The notes below the pieces were generated by a model that saw only the letters and a program-made list of their open reading frames with translations, had not been told where the DNA came from and made no database searches. Made by a program: the position numbers and the translations under genes. This document shows positions 53,389 through 61,834 of a stretch of DNA of 64,000 nucleotides, piece by piece. The DNA is taken from the NCBI GenBank assembly GCA_946482515.1, contig CAMLRS010000010.1, positions 1-64,000 of the forward strand, written 5' to 3'. Numbering within the stretch: position 1 is the first letter of the stretch; each line of letters opens with the position of its first letter. The DNA is from an uncultured Flavobacteriales bacterium (GTDB lineage: Bacteria > Bacteroidota > Bacteroidia > Flavobacteriales > Crocinitomicaceae).

Positions 53389-54414
53389 ATGGGACTTTTC
53401 AATTTTCTTACGCAGGAAATCGCTATCGACCTTGGGACAGCTAACACGCTGATCATCATGAACGACAAAGTCGTGGTGGATGAACCCTCGATCGTAGCAA
53501 AAGACATTCAGACAGGTAAAGTAGTGGCAATCGGGAAGAAAGCCCAGCAGATGCACGGTAAGACTCACAAGCTGATCGAAACCGTTCGTCCGTTGAAAGA
53601 TGGTGTAATTGCCGATTTCCAGAGCGCTGAACAAATGATCCGTGGTTTCATCAAGATGATCAACCCGGGGAAAAAGATGTTCAATCCAACCCTTCGCATG
53701 GTGATTTGTATCCCTTCCGGTATTACGGAAGTGGAAAAACGCGCCGTTCGTGACTCTGCCGAACATGCTGGAGCGAAAGAAGTGTACCTGATCCACGAGC
53801 CGATGGCCGCTGCGATCGGTATCGGAATCGACGTCGAAGAGCCAATGGGGAACATGATCATCGATATCGGTGGTGGTACTTCCGAAATTGCCGTTATCGC
53901 CCTCGGCGGTATCGTCTGCGATAAATCCATACGCATTGCCGGTGACGATTTCACTTCCGACATTGAAGAATACATGCGTCGTCAGCACAACATCCTCGTG
54001 GGTGAGCGTACTGCCGAGCAGATCAAGATCGAAGTAGGCGCCGCGCTTACCGAGCTCGATAACCCGCCAGCCGATTATGCTGTGCGTGGTCGCGACCTTA
54101 TGACCGGTATCCCGAAAGAGATCATCATTACGTATTCGGAAGTAGCGCACGCGCTCGATAAGACCATTTCCAAGATCGAAGAAGCGATCCTGAGTGCCCT
54201 GGAGCAAACGCCGCCGGAGCTTTCAGCCGACATCTACAAAACGGGAATTTACCTCGCAGGAGGTGGTTCTATGCTGCGTGGACTCGATCGTCGTATCAAT
54301 GAGAAGACCAAGCTCCCGGTTCACATCGCCGAAGATCCGCTTCGCGCCGTGGCCCGTGGAACCAGCATCGCGCTCAAAAACCTCGATCGCTTCCAGTTCC
54401 TTATCAAAGACTAA
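53389..54414 (+). CDS. mreB: Rod shape-determining protein MreB
   Basis: 341 residues. Actin-like ATPase that forms membrane-bound filaments guiding wall synthesis. AIDLGTANTLI (phosphate 1), IDIGGGTSEIAVIALGG (phosphate 2 as DIGGGTSE) and YLAGGGSMLRGLDRRI (adenosine motif) are all intact. Unlike the usual mreB-mreC-mreD order, mreB here lies about 7 kb after mreC, behind purH, with its own promoter. Confidence 0.97.
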   Translation: MGLFNFLTQEIAIDLGTANTLIIMNDKVVVDEPSIVAKDIQTGKVVAIGKKAQQMHGKTHKLIETVRPLKDGVIADFQSAEQMIRGFIKMINPGKKMFNPTLRMVICIPSGITEVEKRAVRDSAEHAGAKEVYLIHEPMAAAIGIGIDVEEPMGNMIIDIGGGTSEIAVIALGGIVCDKSIRIAGDDFTSDIEEYMRRQHNILVGERTAEQIKIEVGAALTELDNPPADYAVRGRDLMTGIPKEIIITYSEVAHALDKTISKIEEAILSALEQTPPELSADIYKTGIYLAGGGSMLRGLDRRINEKTKLPVHIAEDPLRAVARGTSIALKNLDRFQFLIKD

Positions 54415-54418
54415 GGGG

Positions 54419-54492
54419 AATTATCAATTATAAATGATGAATTATGAAGGTGGCAAGCCTTGATAATTTATAATTGATCATTCATAATTATT
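54419..54492. repeat. AT-rich inverted repeat between mreB and msrA
   Basis: Arms of about 32 bases (left 54419-54450, right 54458-54492) around loop TGGCAAG are built from AATTATCAATTATAAAT-like units. It extends to the msrA stop codon. It could end both convergent genes. Confidence 0.6.
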
Positions 54493-55129
54493 GCTTCAGC
54501 AATTCAGGAAACTTATTCTTAAAACTATTGATTCGCGGGAGCGATACATTCTGCACATACGAATTGTTTGGATTCCGGCATTCGTAATCCTGGTGATAGA
54601 TCTCGGCGGGATAAAAAACCGTCAGCGGACTCAGTTCTGTGGTGATTTTCGGGTAAACCTTATTCGTCAGCAGTGAATCGATGTACTGCTTCGCCAGCGC
54701 TTTTTCGTTTGCATTGCGGTAAAAAATTGCCGAGCGGTATTGTGTTCCGCCGTCCGGTCCCTGGCGATTAAGCGTCGTTGGATCGTGCGAAGCGAAAAAC
54801 ACTTTCAGCAGCGTTGCATACGAGACTTTGGTAGAGTCGTAATAGATTTCCACCGTTTCGGCATGACCTGTTCCGCCGCTGCATACCTGCTCGTAAGTCG
54901 GGTTTTCGGTCTGGCCACCGCTATAGCCCGAAACCACTTCCCGGACACCTTCCACCGACTCAAAAATTCCTTCGACGCACCAGAAACAACCGCTGGCAAA
55001 ATAGGCTTTCTGTAAGGTGTCCAGCTCCGCTTTTGGCAACGGCTCTTTCGCCTGTGGAGGTGTTGATTGCCCGCAGGCAGCAAGGGTAAAAAGAAGCGAA
55101 AGCGGAAGGAAAAAAATACTGCGTTTCAT
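54488..55129 (-). CDS. msrA: Peptide-methionine (S)-S-oxide reductase MsrA, lipoprotein form
   Basis: 213 residues. Reduces methionine S-sulfoxide in damaged proteins. The active-site motif is FASGCFWCVEG; GYSGGQTENPTYEQVCSGGTGHAETVEI (seen as GYSGG and GHAETV) and PAEIYHQDY are family blocks. A lipoprotein signal (LLFTLAACGQS) shows that it works in the cell envelope rather than the cytosol. No MsrB domain is fused. Divergent from ppiD. Convergent with mreB across an inverted repeat. Confidence 0.94.
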   Translation of the reverse strand: MKRSIFFLPLSLLFTLAACGQSTPPQAKEPLPKAELDTLQKAYFASGCFWCVEGIFESVEGVREVVSGYSGGQTENPTYEQVCSGGTGHAETVEIYYDSTKVSYATLLKVFFASHDPTTLNRQGPDGGTQYRSAIFYRNANEKALAKQYIDSLLTNKVYPKITTELSPLTVFYPAEIYHQDYECRNPNNSYVQNVSLPRINSFKNKFPELLKQ

Positions 55130-55302
55130 AGAATCTTGTTTAATGTACTTACGCCCGGTGATCTACTTTGGTTTTCGCCCGCGGCAACTATTCCGCAAAC
55201 GCCCGATTTTAAACATACTAAGTCAGCTCGAACAAAAAATGCAAAAATTTTTAAAAGTCGGTCCTACTCATTATATTCGCACCCTTAAACGAAAAGGTAC
55301 AC

Positions 55303-57513
55303 ATGGCTATTATAGGCAAAATCCACGATAAAGGACGTTACATACTTGTAGGTATTGTAGGTTTGGCATTGCTGACCTTCATCTTCACCAGCTTTTTTGA
55401 TGTGATGGGTTCCCGTACACAAGCAGGGAACATCGGAACTATCGCAGGTGAAGTGATCAGTCCCGAGAAGTATGAAGAGAACCGCATGCTGGCTCAGCAG
55501 AATGCAATGATGCAGGCGCAGCAGCAACAGCGTGAGTTCACAGAGCGTGACATGGAGCAAAGTGCCGATCAGGCGTTCTCTGCTACGGTAGACGAGATCC
55601 TTTTGGAGAAAGAATACGAAGCACTCGGAATCGAAGTGAGCGATGGTGAATTCAACGCTTACCTCTACGGTGAAGAAGGATTCAGCCTGTTGCCTGAGAT
55701 TCAGCAAAACTTCTCCGACTCTGTTACAGGTCAGTTCAACCCGAAAGCACTCGAGCGTTTCCTCGACGATAAGGAAAAAGCGAAGGAGCCGGAAGCGATC
55801 AAGCAATGGGAAGACACGAAAAAAGCATTGCGCAACCAGCGTAAGCAGGAGAAATACTTCCAGCTGCTCAGCCAGGGTGTTTACGTAACCAAACTGGAAG
55901 CGAAAGAAACCTACCGCGCACAAAAAGAAACAAAATCCATTTCCTTCATCATTCGTTCGTTCCGCGAATTGTCCGACGACAAAGTGAAAATCACGGATAA
56001 AGAGATCCGCGATTTCTACGAAAAGCACAAGTCTGAGAAGAAATACGAAGTGATGGCCGGCCGTGATGTGAAATACTTCGACATTTCCCTGCAGCCTTCC
56101 AAAGCCGATTCAGCTGCTTTCAATAACGCATTGAACAAAGTAAAAGCGGAATTCGCTACAGCGAAAAACGATTCCATCTTCGTTGCGAAGAACACAGAAT
56201 CCAAAACCATGTACAACAAGGTATCCAATCCTTACCGCGCACAGGGCGATCCGAACGCAAAAGGACTGACATACCCGGCATTCATGGATACGATCTTCAA
56301 AGCAGCAAGCGTTGGACAGGTAGTTGGTCCTTACAGCGACCAGGGCAAAACCTATCTCGCGAAAGTGACAGGTTTCAACACGCAGTCATTGAGCGCACGC
56401 CACATCCTGCTTCCTGCACAGAAAACAGATAAAGCAGCTGTTGATGCTCAGAAGAAAATTGCAGACAGCCTTGCAAACATCCTGAACGGCGACAAGGCCC
56501 GCTTCGAGGAATTTGTAACGACTTACTCTACTGACCAGGGCTCTAAAGCGAAAGGCGGTAAATACGAAGACTTCTCGAAAGACGAGTTCGTTCCTGAATT
56601 CTCTGCTTTCGTGATTGCTAACCCGGTTGGTAAAATCGGCGTGGTACAAACCGACTTCGGTTTCCACATCATCGAAGTACTTGGTAAGAAAGATGCTCGC
56701 ATTCCGCTCATCGCGATGATCGAGAAAACACTCGTGCCAAGCCAGGATACAGAAGCAGCATTGCAGGATAAGGCTTACGATCTCCTGTACACGATTTCCA
56801 ACAAGGTGGCTAAAAAGACCGACATCGTTGAGAAGCTGAACCTGTTCGATACCATTGCACGTGAAGAAGGCTACTTCGCTCGTCCGGTACGCATGGTCGA
56901 AGAAGCGCCGAAAGCACAAGGCTTCAACACCAAGATGGCTGAAGAAAAAATCATCGAGCTCGCCTTCTCTGAAGATTCCGAGCCGGGAACACTGTGCTCT
57001 GCACCAATCAATGACGGTGGCCGTTACATCATTGCGATCGTTGCTTCCATCCGTAAGGAAAAAGGTGAGCCTGCATACGAAGATGCTTACCAGCGTATGC
57101 GCGAAGAAGCGATCAAAGAGAAAAAAGCGAATAAATTCCTCGGCCAGATCGGCAAGGAGCGCAACCTCGACAAGCTGGCGCGCAAATTCAACACACAGGT
57201 ATTCTCTGCTGAAGTGACATTTGCCAATCCAAGCATCCAGAACGGTGGTTACGAGCCAGAAATCACAGGTTCCATCTTCTCCGGTCTCCGCGACGGTGGA
57301 ACAACCCTGCCGCTCATCGGAAACGGTGGTGTATATGTGATCCGCCTGAACAAAACGACAAAAGCTCCGGCTGCAACCAACTACGATACAGAGCGCAAGC
57401 AAATGGTGGCGCAGTCACGTGGAAGCATGCAGCAGGAAACGATGAATGCCCTCCGCAAAAAAGCAGAAGTATACGACAACCGTGTACTGACGCAATTGGG
57501 CATCTTCAGATAA
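55303..57513 (+). CDS. ppiD: SurA/PpiD-type peptidyl-prolyl isomerase
   Basis: 736 residues. A periplasmic folding helper anchored by one N-terminal helix (about 11-30, YILVGIVGLALLTFIFTSFF). A SurA_N-like domain follows (about 40-240), then a parvulin domain (about 360-465) with SARHILLPA and GSKAKGGKYEDF, FGFHIIEVLG, and a C-terminal helical half. Codon use (aca, gct, cgt) resembles a highly expressed gene. A near-consensus TATATTCG box is at 55272-55279. Followed by a UUCG-loop terminator. Bacteroidota genomes often call this protein SurA N-terminal or PpiD. Confidence 0.9.
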   Translation: MAIIGKIHDKGRYILVGIVGLALLTFIFTSFFDVMGSRTQAGNIGTIAGEVISPEKYEENRMLAQQNAMMQAQQQQREFTERDMEQSADQAFSATVDEILLEKEYEALGIEVSDGEFNAYLYGEEGFSLLPEIQQNFSDSVTGQFNPKALERFLDDKEKAKEPEAIKQWEDTKKALRNQRKQEKYFQLLSQGVYVTKLEAKETYRAQKETKSISFIIRSFRELSDDKVKITDKEIRDFYEKHKSEKKYEVMAGRDVKYFDISLQPSKADSAAFNNALNKVKAEFATAKNDSIFVAKNTESKTMYNKVSNPYRAQGDPNAKGLTYPAFMDTIFKAASVGQVVGPYSDQGKTYLAKVTGFNTQSLSARHILLPAQKTDKAAVDAQKKIADSLANILNGDKARFEEFVTTYSTDQGSKAKGGKYEDFSKDEFVPEFSAFVIANPVGKIGVVQTDFGFHIIEVLGKKDARIPLIAMIEKTLVPSQDTEAALQDKAYDLLYTISNKVAKKTDIVEKLNLFDTIAREEGYFARPVRMVEEAPKAQGFNTKMAEEKIIELAFSEDSEPGTLCSAPINDGGRYIIAIVASIRKEKGEPAYEDAYQRMREEAIKEKKANKFLGQIGKERNLDKLARKFNTQVFSAEVTFANPSIQNGGYEPEITGSIFSGLRDGGTTLPLIGNGGVYVIRLNKTTKAPAATNYDTERKQMVAQSRGSMQQETMNALRKKAEVYDNRVLTQLGIFR

Positions 57514-57537
57514 ACAATAACGATTCTACCTTAATAG

Positions 57538-57567
57538 AAAAGGCTGTTCTTCGGAGCAGCCTTTTTT
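57538..57567 (+). terminator. Rho-independent terminator after ppiD
   Basis: Stem AAAGGCTGTTC / GAGCAGCCTTT closes a TTCG tetraloop and is followed by TTTT. Confidence 0.92.
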
Positions 57568-57590
57568 GTTTTTCTATGGAGTGGTATGTC

Positions 57591-57787
57591 TCCTCCTTTG
57601 GAGGGAAAAGCGAGTGAAACTCGTGCAGACTGAAGCGGGCACACAAGCCCATGCTGAAGGATAAGGGGGGAAGGAAATCAAATAATAGGGTTTGACCACC
57701 CTCCTCAATGTCCTTATAGCTTCGCACTATCGCTTGTCGCTATTGCGTCTTCATCCACCTTGGGCGGATTCTTCTCAAGGGAGGAGG
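57591..57787. repeat. Enlarged, degenerate copy of the palindromic repeat (copy 3)
   Basis: Begins TCCTCCTTTGGAGGG and ends TCTCAAGGGAGGAGG, with AAGGGGGGAAGG and CCACCCTCCTCAATG inside, so it has the outer arms of the elements at 45336 and 61649 but a much longer centre. Smaller hairpins (GCGGGC/GCCCATGC) occur inside. No gene is seen in this 440-base gap. Confidence 0.6.
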
Positions 57788-57899
57788 CCGAAGCAACTTC
57801 CGCCGCCGAGGTTGAGAATAAAAGAGGTGATGAACCCGGTTTATAAAACGAAAAATAGATATATAAAGAAAAGCTTAGCCTCTGACAATCATTCGATCC

Positions 57900-57957
57900 A
57901 ACCAGCAACTCAGAAACCCGTCAACTCGCTAACTCGCAACTTCTAACTTCCAACTAC
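57900..57957. repeat. Degenerate CAACTC / CAACTTCTAACTTC tract
   Basis: Short units (AGCAACTC, GTCAACTCGCTAACTCG, CAACTTCTAACTTCC), the same second unit as at 14215-14300. It borders the marC stop. Confidence 0.6.
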
Positions 57958-58547
57958 TTAAAAAGCATCTGCACATTCGCCGTAAACAGCTTCACAGCAA
58001 TAGCCAGCAGGATGATCCCGAATACTTTTTTGAGGATGGCGATACCGCCCGGACCGAGGATGAGCTCGAGTCGTTTGGTGAGGCGGAGCACGATATAGAC
58101 AATGATCACGTTGATCACAATCGCCAGTACGATATTGATGTTCTGGAACTCGGCGCGGAGGGAGATCAGCGTGGTCATCGTTCCGGCGCCGGCGATAATA
58201 GGGAAGGCGAGCGGTACGATACTGGCGGTTTTACCCGAAACACTGTCGCGGAAAAGGCGAACGCCCAGGATCATTTCGAGGCTCATGGCAAACAGAATGA
58301 ACGAACCGGCTACGGCAAATGAACGGATATCCACACCGAAAAGCTGAAGGATTGATTCTCCGAGGATCAGGAAACCGATCATGATGCCCAAAGAAACAAC
58401 GCTGGTGCTCAGCGGGTGAATATCGCCGGCCTGTTCCTTGATCTTAATAATAAGCGGAATAGAGCCCACGATATCGATCACGGCAAAAAGGACCATCGTT
58501 GTCTTGAACAATTCCGCGCTGTCAAATCCTGCAAAATACGACCACAT
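57954..58547 (-). CDS. MarC family integral membrane protein
   Basis: 197 residues with six hydrophobic segments, the MarC size. Motifs: FAVIDIVGSIPLIIKI (family start is usually DPxGxxP; here DIVGSIP), RSFAVAGSFILFAMSLEMIL, VPLAFPIIAGAGTMTTLI, the most conserved block. Transport substrate is unknown for the family; the older link to multiple antibiotic resistance is not supported. It starts 4 bases after the purN stop, so the two are cotranscribed. Confidence 0.92.
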   Translation of the reverse strand: MWSYFAGFDSAELFKTTMVLFAVIDIVGSIPLIIKIKEQAGDIHPLSTSVVSLGIMIGFLILGESILQLFGVDIRSFAVAGSFILFAMSLEMILGVRLFRDSVSGKTASIVPLAFPIIAGAGTMTTLISLRAEFQNINIVLAIVINVIIVYIVLRLTKRLELILGPGGIAILKKVFGIILLAIAVKLFTANVQMLFK

Positions 58548-58551
58548 AACG

Positions 58552-59127
58552 TTAGTGTTTACTGATTATACGTTCCACGACGGCAGGAAAGTGGGTGTGT
58601 TCCAGCTCCTGCACTTTTTTCGCCACGACTTCAGGTGTATCGGTGGCATCCAGCAGCACAGCAAATTGTTCCACGATCTCTCCCTTGTCGAACTCTTCGT
58701 TTACAAAATGGATGGTAATACCCGTTTCGCGCTCCTGAGCTTCCACCACAGCCTGGTGAACAAACATGCCGTACATGCCCTTTCCACCGAATTTCGGCAG
58801 CAGCGCCGGGTGAATATTAATGATGCGGTTTTCATAGGCACGGATCAGCGTCAGCGGAATTTTCCGGAGGAAACCGGCCAGGACGATCCAGTCGATATGG
58901 TGTTCGCGCAGTGAAGCAACGATTTCCACCCCTTCTTCAAAGGAAGCATTGTCGGAAATCAGCACATCGACACCCAGCTCACGTGCTTTTGCAACGACCG
59001 GTGCATCGGCCTTGTTACAAACAAGCAATCCGATTCGAATAGAAGCATGACCGTTGAAATGACGTACCAAATTGACGGCATTGGAGCCCGTTCCCGACGC
59101 AAAAATCGCTACCATTTGCTGTTTCAT
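58552..59127 (-). CDS. purN: Phosphoribosylglycinamide formyltransferase PurN
   Basis: 191 residues. Transfers a formyl group from 10-formyl-THF to GAR in purine synthesis. The N-terminus VAIFASGTGSNAVNLVRHF binds phosphate; IDWIVLAGFLRKIP, the catalytic NIHPALLPKFGGKGMYG with Asn and His, and HFVNEEFDKGEIVEQ with Asp follow. The -7 box TACCTTTA (minus strand, 59139-59132) ends 4 bases before the ATG. Divergent from acpP. Confidence 0.95.
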   Translation of the reverse strand: MKQQMVAIFASGTGSNAVNLVRHFNGHASIRIGLLVCNKADAPVVAKARELGVDVLISDNASFEEGVEIVASLREHHIDWIVLAGFLRKIPLTLIRAYENRIINIHPALLPKFGGKGMYGMFVHQAVVEAQERETGITIHFVNEEFDKGEIVEQFAVLLDATDTPEVVAKKVQELEHTHFPAVVERIISKH

Positions 59128-59131
59128 GGCG

Positions 59132-59139
59132 TAAAGGTA
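59132..59139 (-). promoter_or_regulatory. -7 box TACCTTTA, 4 bases before the purN ATG
   Basis: Within TGACTACCTTTAC on the minus strand, matching purQ and purH in 12 of 13 bases. Spacer CGCC, then ATG. Confidence 0.5.
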
Positions 59140-59170
59140 GTCAGTAAAAGAGATTTAAGAACAGTAAATA

Positions 59171-59228
59171 GGGATTGGGAAAGGGGACATTGAGGGGTTT
59201 AAGACCCCTATTTCCCATTCCCCGTCCC
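59171..59228. repeat. G/C-rich inverted repeat between divergent purN and acpP
   Basis: GGGATTGGGAAAGGGG and AGGGGT on the left mirror ACCCCT, TTTCCCATTCCCC and GTCCC on the right around loop TTAAG. Nearly 60 bases in total, imperfect. It is upstream of both genes, so it is not a simple terminator. Confidence 0.55.
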
Positions 59229-59375
59229 TGGGCAACATTCGTTGTAAGTGCCAGTGTTTCAGGGCAAAAACCAGCGATTGACGTCTGTTCGGCGGCAATT
59301 ATATTGCGATATATTTTGTTTATATGGGTTTTCCTTTTTTCTTTGCACACTGAAAAACCTTTAAACGATTTAGAG

Positions 59376-59612
59376 ATGTCTGATATCAAATCAAGAGTAA
59401 TATCTATCATTGTAGATAAATTAGGAGTTGAAGAAAGCGAAGTGACCAACGAGGCAAGCTTCACAAACGACCTGGGAGCTGACTCTCTGGATACTGTTGA
59501 GCTGATCATGGAGTTCGAAAAAGAATTCAACATTGCCATTCCGGACGATCAGGCTGAAAACATCCAAACAGTTGGTGACGCAGTATCTTACATCGAGAAG
59601 AACGCAAACTAA
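59376..59612 (+). CDS. acpP: Acyl carrier protein
   Basis: 78 residues from ATG 59376. Carries growing fatty acyl chains on a phosphopantetheine arm attached to Ser37 in [14 protein letters not shown], the standard motif. Strongly acidic helix II, normal length. A longer frame from 59175 runs through the upstream inverted repeat and was rejected. fabF follows after 51 bases, and rnc and pyk after that, a conserved Bacteroidota order. Confidence 0.97.
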   Translation: MSDIKSRVISIIVDKLGVEESEVTNEASFTNDLGADSLDTVELIMEFEKEFNIAIPDDQAENIQTVGDAVSYIEKNAN

Positions 59613-59663
59613 GTCGACCCGAAATTCGCAGGATCAGGGCAGTTAATTAAGAAAAACGGATTT

Positions 59664-60917
59664 ATGGAGCTGAAGAGAGTGGTAGTGACCGGGCTGGGAG
59701 CTTTAACGCCGATCGGGAATACTGTTCAGGAATACTGGGACGGTCTCTTGAACGGTAAAAGCGGTGCAGCACCTATACAACAATTTGACGCCTCTAAATT
59801 CAAAACACTGTTTGCCTGCGAAGTCAAAAATTTTGATGTCGAGCAATTCATCGACAGGAAGGAAGCAAGGAAATTAGACCAATTTTCACAATATGCCATG
59901 GTTTCTGCTGCAGAAGCCATGGCTGATTCCGGCCTGATGGAAACCAATCCGAATCTCGACAGAATCGGTGTGATCTGGGGCTCGGGTGTAGGTGGATTGA
60001 AAACCTTCCAGGACGAGTCGCAGAATTTCTTTGCGGGCGACGGAACCCCGAAATTCAATCCGTTCTTTATCCCGAAAATGATCGCCGACATTGCGGCAGG
60101 ACACATTTCCATCAAATACGGTCTCCGTGGTCCAAACTACGTAACCGTTTCGGCTTGTGCTTCTTCCACCAATGCTATTATCGACGCTTTTAACCTCATT
60201 CGTCTCGGCAAAGCCGATGCGTTTGTTACCGGTGGATCGGAAGCCGCTGTCAATGAAATGGGAATGGGAGGTTTCAACGCCCTCAAAGCCCTTTCCACAC
60301 GCAACGATTCGCCTGAAACCGCTTCCCGTCCATTCGATGTGGACCGCGATGGTTTCGTATTGGGAGAAGGTGCTGGCGCGCTGATCCTCGAAGAATACGA
60401 ACACGCGAAAAAACGCGGAGCAAAAATCTATGCCGAAGTACTCGGCGGCGGCATGTCGGGCGATGCCTATCACATGACAGCTCCGCATCCGGAAGGAATC
60501 GGCGCCCGCAACGTAATGATCGCGGCACTCGAAGATGCTAACATCAGCCCGGAAGAAGTGGATTACGTGAACGTACACGGAACTTCCACACCACTGGGCG
60601 ATATCGCTGAAACAAAAGCTATTCTGCAGGTGTTCGGCGAGCATGCATACGATCTCAATATCAGCTCGACCAAATCTATGACCGGCCACTTATTGGGTGC
60701 TGCCGGGGCTATCGAAGCCATTGCCTGCGTGCTGGCTGTAAAGCACGATGTTGTTCCTCCGACAATCAACCACTTCACAGATGATCCGGAAATCGATAAT
60801 CGTTTGAATTTTACATTTAACAAAGCACAGCACCGCACGGTCAATGTAGCTTTATCAAACACCTTTGGTTTCGGGGGTCACAATACATCTGTGATTGTTC
60901 GAAAATTCAAAGGCTAG
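59664..60917 (+). CDS. fabF: Beta-ketoacyl-ACP synthase II FabF
   Basis: 417 residues. Condenses malonyl-ACP with acyl-ACP in fatty acid elongation. The catalytic triad is intact: Cys165 in VSACASSTNAI, His in NVHGTSTPLGD and His in KSMTGHLLGAAGA. The glycine-rich end NTFGFGGHNTSVIVRKF is standard. Follows acpP. The last codons lie 1-23 bases from the possible TTG starts of rnc. Confidence 0.97.
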   Translation: MELKRVVVTGLGALTPIGNTVQEYWDGLLNGKSGAAPIQQFDASKFKTLFACEVKNFDVEQFIDRKEARKLDQFSQYAMVSAAEAMADSGLMETNPNLDRIGVIWGSGVGGLKTFQDESQNFFAGDGTPKFNPFFIPKMIADIAAGHISIKYGLRGPNYVTVSACASSTNAIIDAFNLIRLGKADAFVTGGSEAAVNEMGMGGFNALKALSTRNDSPETASRPFDVDRDGFVLGEGAGALILEEYEHAKKRGAKIYAEVLGGGMSGDAYHMTAPHPEGIGARNVMIAALEDANISPEEVDYVNVHGTSTPLGDIAETKAILQVFGEHAYDLNISSTKSMTGHLLGAAGAIEAIACVLAVKHDVVPPTINHFTDDPEIDNRLNFTFNKAQHRTVNVALSNTFGFGGHNTSVIVRKFKG

Positions 60918-60918
60918 T

Positions 60919-61641
60919 TTGCGGTTCCGAGTTCCTTTCCTCGCCCCCCGGAGATCCAAGGAAGATCTGCAATTCATCCGGTTCTTTATCGATAAGTTCG
61001 GTTATCGACCGAAACGTCTTGACCTTTTTTACGAAGCAACAACACACCGTTCGCTTACGTATTCAGCGTCGCGTGAATTTTCCAATGAACGACTCGAATT
61101 CCTCGGTGATGCCATCCTTGATTCCATTATCGCCGAATTCCTGTTCCATAAATTCCCCGATCAGGACGAAGGCTACCTGACAAAAGTCAAATCCAAAGTC
61201 GTTTCGCGCAAAACCCTTTCGGAGATCGGCGAAGAGCTGGGCCTGCGGAAAATCATCCGCTACAACAAAGGCCGCTCCATCAATCTTTCTTCGCTCGAAG
61301 GAAACGCGTTTGAGGCCATTATCGGCGCTATTTACCTCGACAGCTCCTACGAGACGGTGAAAAAGATCCTGCATCACCACATTTTCCGGAAATACGTCGA
61401 CCTGAACAAAGTACTCGAAGAAGAAATCGACTTCAAATCCCGCTTGTTCATCTGGAGCCAGAAACGCCGTTTGCAGCTCGAATTCATCGTGCTCCGCGAA
61501 GAAAACCTCCACGGCAACTGGAAGTACGAAGTCGTGGCGCAGGTCAACGGCACTAACTACGGCAAAGGCATCGGCGCTTCGAAAAAAGTCGCCGAACAGG
61601 CCGCAGCACGGGAAACGCTGATCCTGATGGGGGAAATGTAA
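60919..61641 (+). CDS. rnc: Ribonuclease III
   Basis: 240 residues from TTG 60919, one base after the fabF stop; TTG 60895 would overlap fabF by 23 bases and is the alternative. Cuts double-stranded RNA in rRNA maturation. The signature ERLEFLGDAILD (about 58-69) with catalytic Glu and Asp, THRS before it, and the second acidic site in EGNAFEAIIGAIYLD are intact. The C-terminal dsRNA-binding domain (WSQKRRLQLEFIVLR to KKVAEQAAARETL) is present. No ATG start exists in a sensible place. Confidence 0.94.
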   Translation: MRFRVPFLAPRRSKEDLQFIRFFIDKFGYRPKRLDLFYEATTHRSLTYSASREFSNERLEFLGDAILDSIIAEFLFHKFPDQDEGYLTKVKSKVVSRKTLSEIGEELGLRKIIRYNKGRSINLSSLEGNAFEAIIGAIYLDSSYETVKKILHHHIFRKYVDLNKVLEEEIDFKSRLFIWSQKRRLQLEFIVLREENLHGNWKYEVVAQVNGTNYGKGIGASKKVAEQAAARETLILMGEM

Positions 61642-61648
61642 TCATCTG

Positions 61649-61731
61649 TTTCCTCCCTTGAGGGAGGACTAAGGAGGGTGGCTAACCACAATCCTGATTG
61701 CCACCTTCCTCGATCCCTCCTCAAGGAGGGA
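61649..61731. repeat. Palindromic intergenic repeat, copy 2
   Basis: The left 34 bases (61649-61682) and right 21 bases (61711-61731) are identical to the copy at 45336-45420; the 28-base centre differs except for ATCCTGAT. Lies 8 bases after the rnc stop. Confidence 0.8.
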
Positions 61732-61834
61732 AGTTAGCACACCGTTATTCACACATTGATGATCATAACATAATACGCCAACTCTCAGGTTTTCCTGCCA
61801 TTTATGTGTACTTTCGGGAATTAATCACTCGTCC

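Noticed and set aside
56386..57402. 338-codon frame opposite ppiD
   Set aside because: No recognisable family or start signal; ppiD has parvulin motifs in the sense frame.
57692..57946. Frame inside the 440-base gap after ppiD
   Set aside because: Lies in the palindromic and degenerate repeats; translation is low complexity.
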